Shown here in pieces: positions 38,072 through 48,458 of a DNA stretch of 64,000 nt. Under the pieces are notes generated by a model. The model ran no database searches. It was not told the DNA's origin and worked only from the letters and a program-made list of their open reading frames with translations. The position numbers and the translations under genes were made by a program. Within the stretch, counting starts at the first letter, position 1; every line of letters begins with the position of its first letter. This DNA comes from Bdellovibrionales bacterium (GTDB lineage Bacteria > Bdellovibrionota > Bdellovibrionia > Bdellovibrionales > Bdellovibrionaceae). The stretch lies in NCBI GenBank assembly GCA_016713585.1, contig JADJOV010000002.1, positions 453,888 to 517,887 of the forward strand. Reading direction: 5' to 3'.

Positions 38072-40343
38072 ATGATCTTAGTTACCAGCCGATCCTTTTA
38101 TATCTACTTTCTTTTTACCTGCGCGGTGCTTATTTCTGATCTTTCTGCGTTTTTGCTTCTCGGTCACATAAAAAACCTTCACTTTTATTATCACTGGCTT
38201 GATCTTTCAATCTTTGCTCTTTTGCTATTCTTTCTAAGAGGGAAAGTAAGATATCTCGGTCAGTTATCTAAACTTGAAATTAGTTCAATCACCATTCTAA
38301 TTATCTTAATGACACTTTGGAAATTGCCAGTTCCTGACAATTCAACCGACACAATCTACTATCATTTGTTTTTGCAGCGGCATTACTTCCAAGATAATAT
38401 CAATCATAATTTCTTTCCTGCCTACTTCGGGACCTATCTATTTCCCCTTGCTTACCGACTATTTGTCGTTTTCAATCAGCTTCTAGGTCATAGACTCGGT
38501 GTCATTCTAAACTCAGCTATATATTTCATCATGTTTCAGCAGGTTCATATGATTCTTAAACAACTTATCGATCCAGAGGGCGATCGGAGAGCAGGCTTTC
38601 GACTTCTTTTTTTCCTGAGTTTCTCTGTGATTTTTATCGAAAATGTAACTGTTTTATTGTCAACCTATTTGGTTGATATTCTATATCTACCGCTCTTGCT
38701 CGAGTTGTTTTCTCAATTGTTACATAGACCAAAGAAAAAGAGCGAACACAGTTTTGCTTTTCAGGTACTTCTTGGCAGTCTTGCTACATGCATGAAGCTG
38801 ACCAACATAGTCCTTGCCGCTCCATTTATTGTCTACCAAGGGCTTCACTTCATGAGGCAGAAAAAAAGTGCTTTTACTTTTCTAACCGCTATTTTGTCGA
38901 CGATACCGATAGTGTTCTATTCGCTTTATAATTTTTTTATTGTCGGCGATCCAGCCTTTCCTATGTTAAATAGAATTTTCATTCAAGCTATTATCCATCT
39001 TTTTTTATTAAAGAGCAGACCAAGTATCTCATGGGTCCCTCAAGTATTTGGGACTATTTATCTTACCCCTTCACGATTTTTACGACGCCACACTCCCTTG
39101 TGAATTTTGGTGTCTATACTGGACGAATTACCCTCGCCTATATGGCCTCCATTCTTTTTTGTTTTTTCCTTTGTTTTAAAAGAGTTCGAAGTGCTTTAAC
39201 CATTAAATTGGATTGGTTTGTGCTCTATTTAGGTATTCTCTTTCTCTGGATTGTATCAACTGGATACTTACGATATGGACTGTTTGTAGAAATTCTTTCT
39301 GGAATTATTGTGGTATATCTGATCCATTTTTTTCGAGGCCTATCACTTGGTCACAAAATCCTTGCTTCTCTTCTAAGTGGTCTCCTCGTGCTTCAGTTCC
39401 TATGGGCGGCCCATATTCTCTATGTGAAAAATCTCGATTGGTCTTGGAGACCCTCTTTTTTTGAAAACAGAAATAATTATCTTTCTAATTCGAAGCAAGT
39501 TCTTAATGATTTTGAGTCCAGTATTGATTCGAATAAAATTGATGAAATTGATGTATGGTTCATTTTCTTCTTCAACGTTGGGCACGCCTTGTCTATTAAG
39601 AACAACGTCCCCATTATAAATATAGATTTTGCTTCACCATTCCTCCCGGGTTGGGACAAAATGGAATCCATTACGAGTGGCATTCAAGACAATTTCAAAA
39701 AATATAAGGATAAGTCTATATATACGGTTGTAAAATTCGATCAATTTGGAAAGTTATTAGATAAATTAAAGAGGTGGGATATCAGAATCCGGAACTACAG
39801 CATAGTAGGGTCCCCAGTCATATCGGTAAACGATCGCTTAGTTCTCGTTAGTTTGGAATTGAATACTCCTCTGATCCAAAAATTCGGCGAAAACCTTATA
39901 AATGACCCTTCTTTTGAGGTGAGTCCGTCTTTATGGCTCTATGACAGTACTGAAAGGCAAATCGAAGAAATGGCGACTCCGTCAGGTAAATTTTGCCGCG
40001 AAAGCTAAGCTTGGAAAGAACCTGGTACAAAATGTAAAAGTTGATCCTTTGAGTATTTCAAGTACTCTCTCTTGTCCAGGTCTTGTGATCACAAGACCGA
40101 TGGCCAACTTCAAATAAATTGGCAGGCAGACGCCGGATTCTTAAGCGCTTCAATTGAGGTCTTTAGCACCACAAAAGAATGGCAACCTCATGAAACCTAT
40201 TTTTTAGCCCTGAGGGCGCAAACCAAGCGACTGTGTATATCTCAGCCCGTGATAACGAATGGACTTGCTTTGACAACGTTTCTTTGCAAAAAGTAAGCTT
40301 TGACGGAAATATACTGGATGTGCAGAATGAATCATCTCAATGA
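38072..40343 (+). CDS. Multi-pass GT-C-like membrane protein with C-terminal sugar-binding-like domain (frameshifted)
   Basis: The first part (about 320 residues) has eight or more hydrophobic helices with the periplasmic loop DNSTDTIYYHLFLQRHYF after helix three, in the place of a GT-C catalytic Asp. After a break near 39030 the frame continues with GPSSIWDYLSYPFTIFTTPH and three more helices, then soluble sequence. After breaks near 39990 and at 40209-40211 the last piece reads NLINDPSFEVSPSLWLYDST ... TVYISARDNEWTCFDNVSLQK, which looks like a beta-sandwich carbohydrate-binding module. Overlap with the next gene (ATGA at 40340) confirms the corrected end. About 755 residues. Probably a periplasmic glycosyltransferase; donor unknown. 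Confidence 0.6.
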
Positions 40344-41087
40344 AGTTGAGGAAAACAGAAGAAACATTACAATTCAATAGCGAGTGTCTATGATAAGCAC
40401 TATTCAAGCGAATCGGCTATCGCCTATAGAAATTGTATTTTTGATGCCTTTCTATCTGATATTGATTTGCAGAATCAGAAGATGTTGGATGCCATGTGTG
40501 GCGGCGGTGAGAGCTCGGGTTATTTTATCGCAAAGAAGAATGTCCAAGTTTTTGGAATTGATATATCTGAGAAGCAGTGTGAATTTTTTAAAAGTAGATA
40601 CCCTTCAGTTTCCGTTGCCTGTGGGTCAATTTTAGATACGCCGTTTGACGATAATACATTTGATTTTATTATTACCGAGTCACTCCACCATTTACATCCT
40701 TATGTTAATGGTGGAGTTAATGAGATTACTCGCATTTTGAAACCTGGTGGGTACTTTATGGTTTGGGAACCGAATTCGGGATCTTTTTTCGATATGGTTA
40801 GGAAAATTTGGTATTCTGTTGATCGAAAGTTTTTTGAAAAAAACGAAGCCTCTATTGATTTTCAAAAATTAGTGAAAGACCATTCACATCATCTGGAGCT
40901 CGTTAAAAAGCAATTTGGTGGAAATGTTGCTCACCTGTTTGTGATGAATAGCATGCTATTCAGAATTCCCGTCGCTTTTGTAAAAATTTATGGCCCTTTT
41001 TTTATTTTTATTGAGCTTCTTTTGAATAGAATTCAGTTTAATTTTGTCTCTTGTTGGGTTTTGGGATTATTTCGAAAGAGTCAGTGA
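40340..41087 (+). CDS. Class I SAM-dependent methyltransferase (one frameshift)
   Basis: The ATG at 40340-40342 overlaps the upstream stop. MKLRKTEETLQFNSEC is followed, after one frame correction near 40391, by YDKHYSSESAIAYRNCIFDA and then MLDAMCGGGESSGYFIAK (motif I), VFGIDISEKQCEFF (motif II) and ITESLHHLHPYVNGG (motif III). ILKPGGYFMVWEPNSGS is typical of Methyltransf_11. The C-terminus is hydrophobic (FVKIYGPFFIFIELLLN) and may bind the membrane. About 248 residues when joined. The substrate is unknown. Confidence 0.75.
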
Positions 41088-41171
41088 AATTTTAATTTAA
41101 TAGTTTATTCTTCTCCGCTCGAAGGACCTATTTGATTGACATTAACGACGGGCTTTAGTTGACTGTATCAC

Positions 41172-43169
41172 ATGGTTTCATTCCGTGTCGTGGTGGCAAT
41201 TTGTGTTCTTTTAACCACACTTTCCCTTAGCTTTTTTCAGATCTTGAGACAGTCGAAGGCTCTTTCCATGATATGGGACGAGGATAGCTACATAGCCGCC
41301 GCCGCCCACATATCCCAAAGGTATTCACTTGATGTAAACTTTGAGGTTCCTCCGTTATCAAAAATTTATATGGCGCTATGGGTACCATCAAAGTTCGAAG
41401 CTTATACAATACCTATAGAGGATAACGTTCGAGCCAGTCATGGAAATATGCCACTCGTCTATTTTGACAAGCTCAATGAAGAAGAGAAGAAAGAGCTAAT
41501 GCAAGCTGTGAGAAATGGGCAAGTACTTCTTTTTAGCATGAGCCTTCTATTGATTCTGGGTTATACGTTTTTCTTGCTTAAACTCGTTAATACCACACGG
41601 TGGTTAACCTGGTCGCTTGTGAGTGCTGTCTTGATCTTATCGCCACAGTTTTTCACCTGGACGACCATTGCTTTCACCGATGGAATGGTTATATTCGTGC
41701 TTTCCGTTATTGCAACATTTTCCCATTTCTTTTTGAGCAAGTGTATTGCTTGTTCGACACGACGACAGAATCTCATCCATTTTTGCTTTGGAATCCTAGT
41801 TGGACTTGCAATGCTTTCAAAGGGAAGCCTTGTTGGTTTTGGAGTCGCTTTGCTACTTTCGTGGGTTTTTGCCAGCTATCTTGCTACTAGGCGTTTTTTC
41901 TTGCCACTTGTTGTTTCAGTCGCTGGAGTCTTGATTTGTCTTCACGCCTGGACACTTCCGGATCATCTTCTTTGGATGGATTTGGGATCTAGTCGCCTCA
42001 CCTACCGACAATGGGGTAGCTTCTTCGCAAAGAGCTGGGGACAAGAAACTGGCCTCCTTATGTCTTTAGTCTTTTTGCTAAATAAGTGTTTCATTATCCC
42101 CGATATTTTTCCCAGTATTATTTCATTCAATTTAAATATCGTTACATCGAATTTACAAGTGATCTTCTTGGTAAGCAGGTTGACCAGAACCTATTTTATA
42201 GCATCGTCTATTTTTCTTGAAAACTTCACTTTCGGAATTTGTTTTGATTTTTAGTTTTTTTCTTTTTCCACTTTATGTGGCCCGAAAAAGAATCTGGAAG
42301 CCAGAGAATGTCTTTTTTGCATTATGCATCACAGGATTCATTGCTTTTTTTCTGATAAGTAAAATTAAAATCTCCTTTCACTATTTTGTGCCATTCATAC
42401 TGTTGGGATATTTTGGGCTTGTGATGATGGTCGACCAGTCTTTTCGACTTGACCTCAAATTTAGAGTATATATCCCACTGTTTCTGATTCTGCTATTCTC
42501 TCAAGTAACAATGTTTAATAGAAATAGTCCCAATTTCTTGAGTCAGTCAAACCCCCTAATCGATTACATGGGTGGTACACTGAATAACCTGAGTGTGTTG
42601 GATGATAATGGCCAGGAAAATGGTAGCACTCAGGAGGAGGCTAAAAAATTTGCTCCCTTTCTATGGGTTCATAACACCGCACCAGAATGGCATTACTACG
42701 ATCCTCCACTCCCAACAGTTGACTGCCTAAACGGTGAAACCTTTACTTTCGCAACCGCCGCCCGAATGGTTAAACCTAGTGAGACATATTTGACCTATCC
42801 CCTTGTAGGCGAGATTGAGAAACCCTTTCATCGGACGGGGCAGTTAGGCCTTTTCTTCAAATCTTCCTGCAATCACCATAAACAGCTTCTTCAGTTTCTG
42901 AATTCGAAATTTGGTCGCCGATCCGAATGGGAAATCAATTTGATTCCGCAGCCAAAATCACTTGTGATCGCTTGTAGAGACTCAATGTCTGAATATATTG
43001 TTCGCGAATCCGAGCGTGATTTGGACGAAAGCAATACTATTTTGCGCGGTTTGAGTACCATTCCCCCGACTATGGTATAACCAAAGTGAGATTTGTCAGT
43101 ATTCCTAAATATGTGCATTCGTTTCGATTCAAGGATCCAAATGCCGATTGCAGTGGCCTTTTCCTTTAG
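41172..43169 (+). CDS. GT39-like (dolichyl-phosphate-mannose type) GT-C glycosyltransferase (frameshifted)
   Basis: The first piece has the GT39 signature: IWDEDSYIAAAAHISQRYSL, with the catalytic Asp-Glu pair in the first periplasmic loop, and NFEVPPLSKIYMALWVP, equivalent to the HPPLxK motif. The central helices continue to about 42090. A frame change then gives DLLGKQVDQNLFYSIVYF and after another LKTSLSEFVLIFSFFLFPLY. One missing base in C5 43063-43067 converts the end to HSPDYGITKVRFVSIPKY and a stop at 43167-43169. Corrected length about 665 residues. GT39 enzymes use polyprenyl-phosphate sugars on the outer face of the membrane. The translation after 43169 stays open for 31 more codons. 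Confidence 0.75.
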
Positions 43170-43290
43170 GCGTTTCGTCGATGGCGCACAGCATTGGTCA
43201 CCCTGTCGATTTCATTGTTTGCAACAGGTCGTCCTTTTTTGCTATTAGACGACATAGGATTAAGTTGATCCTTTTTAAAAGGTGGCACAC

Positions 43291-44142
43291 TTGAGTTTAT
43301 CGGTTATCATCCCTTGTTATAATGAGAACCCAGAGGTTCTTGAACGCACAGTAAATAGAACTTGCGAGTCATTGGACTCGGTTACTGGACTGACATATGA
43401 AGTTATCGTTGTTTTTGATAAATCCGAGAGATCCTATGACCATCTGAATCTTAAACATACCAGAATAATTAAGCATGAATACAATCAGAGTTACAGCGCA
43501 AGTCTAATGACTGGCATAATCCACTCCAAGTATCCCATGATTGGCATTACCGATTCAGATAGGACCTATCCTGTCGAACGATTTCATGAATTTGTAGAGG
43601 TAATGAGCTCTGGCTCTGATATGGTTATTGGACGGCGAGCTTGGAAAGATATCCCTGCAGTTCGGCTACCGGCAAAGTATATTTTGCATCAATTTGCCTG
43701 TTTTATGGCGGGTCATGATGTCATAGACTTAAATACGGGCATGCGAATTTTTAACAAAAATTTTGTACTGAAATATCGTGGTTTATTTCCAAAGCGATTT
43801 TCTTTTACGTCAACTTTAACAATGATTTCATTAACAAATGGTTTAAGAGTTAGGTCTATAGATATTCATTACAAAGAAAGAATTGGTAGATCGAGTATTA
43901 AACCCATTTCTGATACGGTTAGATTTTTCTCGTTGGTTCTTCGTCTCAGTCTTTTTTTTAATCCTCTTAAGGTCTTTATCCCCTCAAGTTTTTTGTTTTT
44001 GGTTTTGGCCGTTGCGAGGGGAATCCGCGATGTTAGCATCGCAAATGCGCTTGGAGGCTTGTCTTTGGTCTTGTTTTTCATGTCATTTCAGATTTTCTTC
44101 TTCGGCCTGCTGGCCGAAATTATTAATCGAAGAAGTTCATAA
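43291..44142 (+). CDS. GT2 glycosyltransferase, DPM/ArnC-like
   Basis: The intact protein of about 283 residues starts at TTG 43291, five bases after AAAAGGTGG; the GTG at 43282 lies inside that ribosome-binding site. SVIIPCYNENPEVLERTVNR, VIVVFDKSERSYD, and GITDSDRTYPVERFHEFVEV (DxD) make up the catalytic domain, with IGRRAWKDIPAVRLPAK and NTGMRIFN after it. Two hydrophobic helices near the C-terminus (about 225-245 and 260-278) resemble GtrB/ArnC anchors. Such enzymes charge polyprenyl phosphate with a sugar for GT-C enzymes; it follows directly a GT39 gene. The AsnB gene follows 58 bases later. Confidence 0.8.
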   Translation: MSLSVIIPCYNENPEVLERTVNRTCESLDSVTGLTYEVIVVFDKSERSYDHLNLKHTRIIKHEYNQSYSASLMTGIIHSKYPMIGITDSDRTYPVERFHEFVEVMSSGSDMVIGRRAWKDIPAVRLPAKYILHQFACFMAGHDVIDLNTGMRIFNKNFVLKYRGLFPKRFSFTSTLTMISLTNGLRVRSIDIHYKERIGRSSIKPISDTVRFFSLVLRLSLFFNPLKVFIPSSFLFLVLAVARGIRDVSIANALGGLSLVLFFMSFQIFFFGLLAEIINRRSS

Positions 44143-44200
44143 CTTATGCTGAGATCAGATGTTTGTTCTTAATAATTTTGAGCTATCTTAGGGTGATTTA

Positions 44201-46096
44201 ATGTGTGGAATTTCAGGCGTCTATAATTTTAAATCTAATAATCCAGTTGATGTGCAAGAGCTCAAGAACTCGATTGAGTTACAATCACATCGTGGACCGA
44301 ATTCTAAAAACCATTTGATAGACAGAGTGTTTGGGTCAGCAATGGCTCGATTGAGTATTATTGCTTTAGATTCAGATTGTCCGCCATACAAATCAGCGTC
44401 GGACCGGTTTAGCATTGTGTTTAATGGAGAAATTTTTAACTATAAGGAGATAAGAAAATCTTTAGCACACTATAACTACCCTTTTCGATCCGAGTCGGAT
44501 ACTGAGACATTGCTAGCAATGTATGACCTACAGATTGAGAATCCTGAACAGCAATTAATTGGAATGTATGCATATGCCATCTTTGACCACTTATCTGGCT
44601 GTTTAACTCTTTGTAGGGATAGACAAGGTGAAAAACCTTTATTTTATTCAATAACCCGTGATGGGATCATTTTTGCATCGGAACTGAAAAGTTTCCAAGC
44701 TTTTTCTGCATTTGAATCCTCACCGAATCTTGCCTCAATTAGCAATTTTTTGAGTTTGAGCTATACTCCGGGACCAGACACTGCATTTGAAGGAGTTTAT
44801 GAGGTTTCCCCTTCAACGATATTTAGGATCGATTCTAGAGGATCAATTGAATCAAAAAAGTACTGGTCGCTGGATGGAATTAGTATTAATCCTGACCTGA
44901 ATGATCGGAAGGTCCTGTTAGAAGAGCTCAGTAATTCATTTAGTAGCGCCATAAAATACAGAATGGTTTCCGACGTCCCAGTTGGAATGTTTTTAAGCGG
45001 AGGCCTTGATTCGTCCTTGTGCCTTGCTTTCGCTCAAAAACAATCGCCACGGTTCCCTATTAAAGCATATACCATCGGATTCGACTCGGCCATTGAAGAT
45101 GAAGTTAAATATGCCAAAATAGTGGCAAAGCATTTCGATGTTGAACACCGAGTCGTCCGCCTCACGCCAGAAAGTATCATAAATGACTTTTCCCGAATCA
45201 TATATTGTTCAGACAACCTTTTGGCAAATCCAGCGATGTTTGCCAATTATCAATTATCCAAGGTTGCCGGAAAGGAGATTCGTGTTACACTCAATGGCGG
45301 GGGAGGTGATGAATTGTTTTATGGATATCCAACATATCAAGCTGATGTTTTGCATAAAGCTCTAGGACCCCTAAGATATTTCAGCCAAGCGCTTCAATGG
45401 ACCCCTAGTATGTTTAAGGCACACCATCGAGGCATAAGTTTACATTACAAATTATCTAAATTTATTGAAGGATTATCCTTTGATTCGGACAAAGCACACT
45501 ATTGGTGGCGAACAATATTTTCGGATTTGGAAAAGACCTCTGGCTTCAAAGGGAAGGTTTCTAGTAGTGACAGCTTCCAATATTGCCGCGCCCACTATGA
45601 TTTTAATTTAACCAATGATCTGATTCGATTTGCAGACTCAGACCTATCGCTTTGGTGGCGCTATATGGGTCTTTATCAGGCCGACACTATGTCCATGGCT
45701 AACTCCCTTGAGCTGCGAGTTCCAATGATGGACCACCGATTTATTGAATTCGCAAGGAGCATACCCTTAAAAAGAAAGTTTGCTTTCGGTAAAACCAAGC
45801 CACTGATCAGAGAGTTCGCTGAGTTAATTCTGCCTTCAGAGATTTTCAATTTAAAGAAAAAAGGGTTTCATATTCCGCTGAACGAATGGCTTTGCTCATC
45901 TTTAAAAGAGTTTATGATGGATAACCTCTCCGAACAAAGGCTCAAAAGGCTAGACTTTATAAGTCCAGCTTTTGTCTCCCGCTTAATTGACGATCATTTG
46001 AATAAGATCTCAGACAACTCTTACAAACTCATCAACTTAATTGTCCTCTTGGAATGGTATGATCAGTTTTTTCTGGCGAAGCGCTCAAAAATTTAA
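44201..46096 (+). CDS. asnB: Asparagine-synthase-like glutamine amidotransferase, copy 2
   Basis: The 631-residue protein is intact. MCGISGVYNFK has the nucleophile Cys2; MARLSIIALDSD, FNGEIFNYKEI and the glutaminase end GEKPLFYSI follow. The synthetase domain has the PPi loop MFLSGGLDSSLCLAF and NGGGGDELFYGYPTYQAD. The C-terminal third (KAHYWWRTI, YQADTMSMANSLELRVPMMD, KKKGFHIPLNEWLCSS) is almost the same as copy 1, so the two arose by duplication. The likely role is transfer of glutamine-derived NH2 to a uronic acid of the glycan; free asparagine synthesis cannot be excluded. Its end overlaps a convergent gene by 12 bases. Confidence 0.88.
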   Translation: MCGISGVYNFKSNNPVDVQELKNSIELQSHRGPNSKNHLIDRVFGSAMARLSIIALDSDCPPYKSASDRFSIVFNGEIFNYKEIRKSLAHYNYPFRSESDTETLLAMYDLQIENPEQQLIGMYAYAIFDHLSGCLTLCRDRQGEKPLFYSITRDGIIFASELKSFQAFSAFESSPNLASISNFLSLSYTPGPDTAFEGVYEVSPSTIFRIDSRGSIESKKYWSLDGISINPDLNDRKVLLEELSNSFSSAIKYRMVSDVPVGMFLSGGLDSSLCLAFAQKQSPRFPIKAYTIGFDSAIEDEVKYAKIVAKHFDVEHRVVRLTPESIINDFSRIIYCSDNLLANPAMFANYQLSKVAGKEIRVTLNGGGGDELFYGYPTYQADVLHKALGPLRYFSQALQWTPSMFKAHHRGISLHYKLSKFIEGLSFDSDKAHYWWRTIFSDLEKTSGFKGKVSSSDSFQYCRAHYDFNLTNDLIRFADSDLSLWWRYMGLYQADTMSMANSLELRVPMMDHRFIEFARSIPLKRKFAFGKTKPLIREFAELILPSEIFNLKKKGFHIPLNEWLCSSLKEFMMDNLSEQRLKRLDFISPAFVSRLIDDHLNKISDNSYKLINLIVLLEWYDQFFLAKRSKI

Positions 46097-47704
46097 CCTT
46101 AATTCCTGATCATAATCATTTTTTGAGGTGACTACGAACTGCCCTGAAACTCGCCTTCGAATTGACTCTTGATAACCTTGCCTCTTTCCGACAAAGCTTT
46201 CTTTTATTACTATCGCCTCATCGGTCCACGAAACAGTCTTTTCAAGACAAAACCCACCAGATCCATTCTTCACTGGTGCCACAGACTGATTAATTGCCGT
46301 TTTATTTTTCTTTCGATACCAATCAATTAGCTTTCGAACATATTTGGGAGCACCAGGAATCGCGCCAACAACTCTCAGCCCCAACCGCAACACCAAACCT
46401 GGGAATACGAATTTTGCAGGTGAAAACCTAACGGTCATCTTAAGTTGATGCCCCTCAACCTCAAAATCCTGCTCATTGTTGTAACCTAGATGGTAATATA
46501 GCTGCCCATTTTTAAAATAGTCAAATCCATGTTCAAAAAACGGTTCCCATTTGTTGTTTTTATGAATAAACCCAGAAATTAACCCCCCAGCGCAGGGAAG
46601 TATCAACAAAAAAAAGTTGCCACTTTTGATTCGAACAATGCCGCTTTCTTTATAAACAATCGTAGATTCCTCATCCTGCTTTGCCACCAGCGAGGGCACA
46701 TTCTCACCCACTCGCTTACTGGAAAACTCCTCCTTCAAAATCAGATAGGCAAAGACTGGCAAATGACTCCATCTGACTATTCTCAAATCATCTGAAAGCG
46801 TCGGCGACAATCCCTCCCATTCAGGTGAGTATTCAAAAAACTGGTCGCTGAGCAACTTTGCATTTTCATCATATTTGGCTAAAAGTAGCAGACCGATCCG
46901 CGACACATAAGGATTCAAACAAAGTCCACATTCAGCAACTATTGTCAAATTTGGCAATAGCAAGGAGCTCACGAATTGCATTAGCTTTTTCATGGGTTCA
47001 AGTGCAACTTGGTCACCTGTAAAATGACCATATATCATCACATAATCAAGAAGAACCGAGCAATACCCCAAGTCCATTCCAGAAATTTCCGGGAACCAGC
47101 CTTCAGACTTTTGACCCCGAAGAACATCATCAATTTTCTTTCTAGCTCCTACATTAAACGAATCTTCCCCTAATACCTTCCATGTAATTGCAAGCGCCGC
47201 GGCCCCTGCCGCCTGATGATTATACTTAACTAAGTCGTCATTCTTAAGTAACCACCGACCGGCCTTCAAAGCAATCGCACGATAATTTTCAAATGCGCTT
47301 TGACTAATCTGATCCTTGCAAAAATCAATTGCCAACCCCATAGCTATTAAAGAAAAACAAGTCGCGGCAAAACCATGTTCGTGTTTATACCACTCGTCAA
47401 AACTACCATCAAGATTCTGCTGGTTTCCCCATGCATATACTCCAGCTTCAAATGCCTCAATGAGGCGACTTTTTTCAATCTGGATACTTTCAAAATCATA
47501 AATTGAAGCATGACTTAACAACAATAAAGTCGCCGATGCCTCTTGAAACCGAGTGTCCGGAAATTCGCTAGTTTTATCTCGCCAATAGGGGTAGTGAAAA
47601 CACCCATAGGTCAAAGCTGATTTATTTTTATCTTGCATTTCAAGAATTCGTAAAGCTTGAGACTTCACAAAATTGAGCTGATACAAATAATCATTTTGTT
47701 TCAT
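46085..47704 (-). CDS. Heparinase-like hypothetical protein
   Basis: The 539-residue protein has no signal peptide. The first half is alpha-helical with repeated Ala-, Gly- and Leu-rich helices and conserved aromatic motifs (HYPYWRDKTSEFPDTRFQEAS, GSFDEWYKHEHGFAATCFSL, KYNHQAAGAAALA), consistent with an (alpha/alpha)-barrel of polysaccharide lyases or glycoside hydrolases. The second half is beta-rich (VYKESGIVRIKSGNFFLLIL, PFFEHGFDYF), like the sandwich domain of heparinase II/III. His and Tyr in the helical part may be catalytic. I do not recognise an experimentally characterised homologue. It overlaps the dprE2-like gene by 14 bases. Role in glycan trimming or assembly is only inferred. 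Confidence 0.6.
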   Translation of the reverse strand: MKQNDYLYQLNFVKSQALRILEMQDKNKSALTYGCFHYPYWRDKTSEFPDTRFQEASATLLLLSHASIYDFESIQIEKSRLIEAFEAGVYAWGNQQNLDGSFDEWYKHEHGFAATCFSLIAMGLAIDFCKDQISQSAFENYRAIALKAGRWLLKNDDLVKYNHQAAGAAALAITWKVLGEDSFNVGARKKIDDVLRGQKSEGWFPEISGMDLGYCSVLLDYVMIYGHFTGDQVALEPMKKLMQFVSSLLLPNLTIVAECGLCLNPYVSRIGLLLLAKYDENAKLLSDQFFEYSPEWEGLSPTLSDDLRIVRWSHLPVFAYLILKEEFSSKRVGENVPSLVAKQDEESTIVYKESGIVRIKSGNFFLLILPCAGGLISGFIHKNNKWEPFFEHGFDYFKNGQLYYHLGYNNEQDFEVEGHQLKMTVRFSPAKFVFPGLVLRLGLRVVGAIPGAPKYVRKLIDWYRKKNKTAINQSVAPVKNGSGGFCLEKTVSWTDEAIVIKESFVGKRQGYQESIRRRVSGQFVVTSKNDYDQELRLNF

Positions 47705-48458
47705 GGGTTCTTCGCTTCATTTTTGAAAATATAAACCTTGGTATACAGCTATAGATTATTGAAATGAGAAACCAAAATTTTGGATAATACCTCAATTGGA
47801 TATTCGATCCCAAATTATCAAAAATCATTTTTGACGTTTCCTCAGCCGAAGCAAAGGGAATAACAGACTTTGCACTTTTTGACATTCTAGTTCTGATAAA
47901 ACCCAATCTGTAGAGCTGAATTCGAACTCTTGATTCGGAGAAGTCTTGAGCCAAGCCATTCAGATAAAATTCAAACGCTCTTTTCGAAGCCGCGTAAATT
48001 GTATTTTGATTGCGAGGCCTCATACATGCGGCACTCGAAATTCCAACTATATTTATTTCATGATTAGCCGATTTAATGTAGTCGTAAAATGCCTGCAGAA
48101 TATGAATATGACCTAGAAAATTAGACCATACCAATTTATTAATCTCAGAGACCTCGAGGCGCTGAAAATCTTTTCTATCAAAGAGTATCCGGCTATCAAA
48201 AAACAGGTTATCAATTTGGCCTAATTCGTCGATAGCCTTTCGAAAAAAGCAGCCAGCGTCAATCTGCTCCAAATCAGCACAAAATAATGTAACTTTTTGC
48301 TTCTCTAACTTAGCGGGCAAAAAAGACTTCCTAATTTCATCTAAGTCATTCATCTGCCGACCAACCAGGAATAAATCATGGCCTGCTTCAAACAAATTAT
48401 CAACCAGAGCTCTACCGACACCAGAGGTACAACCAACTATGACAGATTTTTTTTTCAT
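47691..48458 (-). CDS. DprE2-like SDR (decaprenylphosphoryl-2-keto-ribose reductase type)
   Basis: The classical SDR of 255 residues begins KKSVIVGCTSGVGRALVDNL with cofactor motif TSGVGRAL. SSAACMRPRNQNTIYAASKRAF contains the catalytic Ser and YxxxK (YAASK). The segment RVRIQLYRLGFIRTRMSKSAK and the hydrophobic-basic tail SIIYSCIPRFIFSKMKRR match, as I recall it, the C-terminal region of mycobacterial DprE2, which reduces the 2-keto intermediate made by DprE1. Its gene overlaps the GT2 by 4 bases, and the DprE1-like gene lies just beyond, divergently. The two together are the basis for the call. Confidence 0.75.
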   Translation of the reverse strand: MKKKSVIVGCTSGVGRALVDNLFEAGHDLFLVGRQMNDLDEIRKSFLPAKLEKQKVTLFCADLEQIDAGCFFRKAIDELGQIDNLFFDSRILFDRKDFQRLEVSEINKLVWSNFLGHIHILQAFYDYIKSANHEINIVGISSAACMRPRNQNTIYAASKRAFEFYLNGLAQDFSESRVRIQLYRLGFIRTRMSKSAKSVIPFASAEETSKMIFDNLGSNIQLRYYPKFWFLISIIYSCIPRFIFSKMKRRTHETK

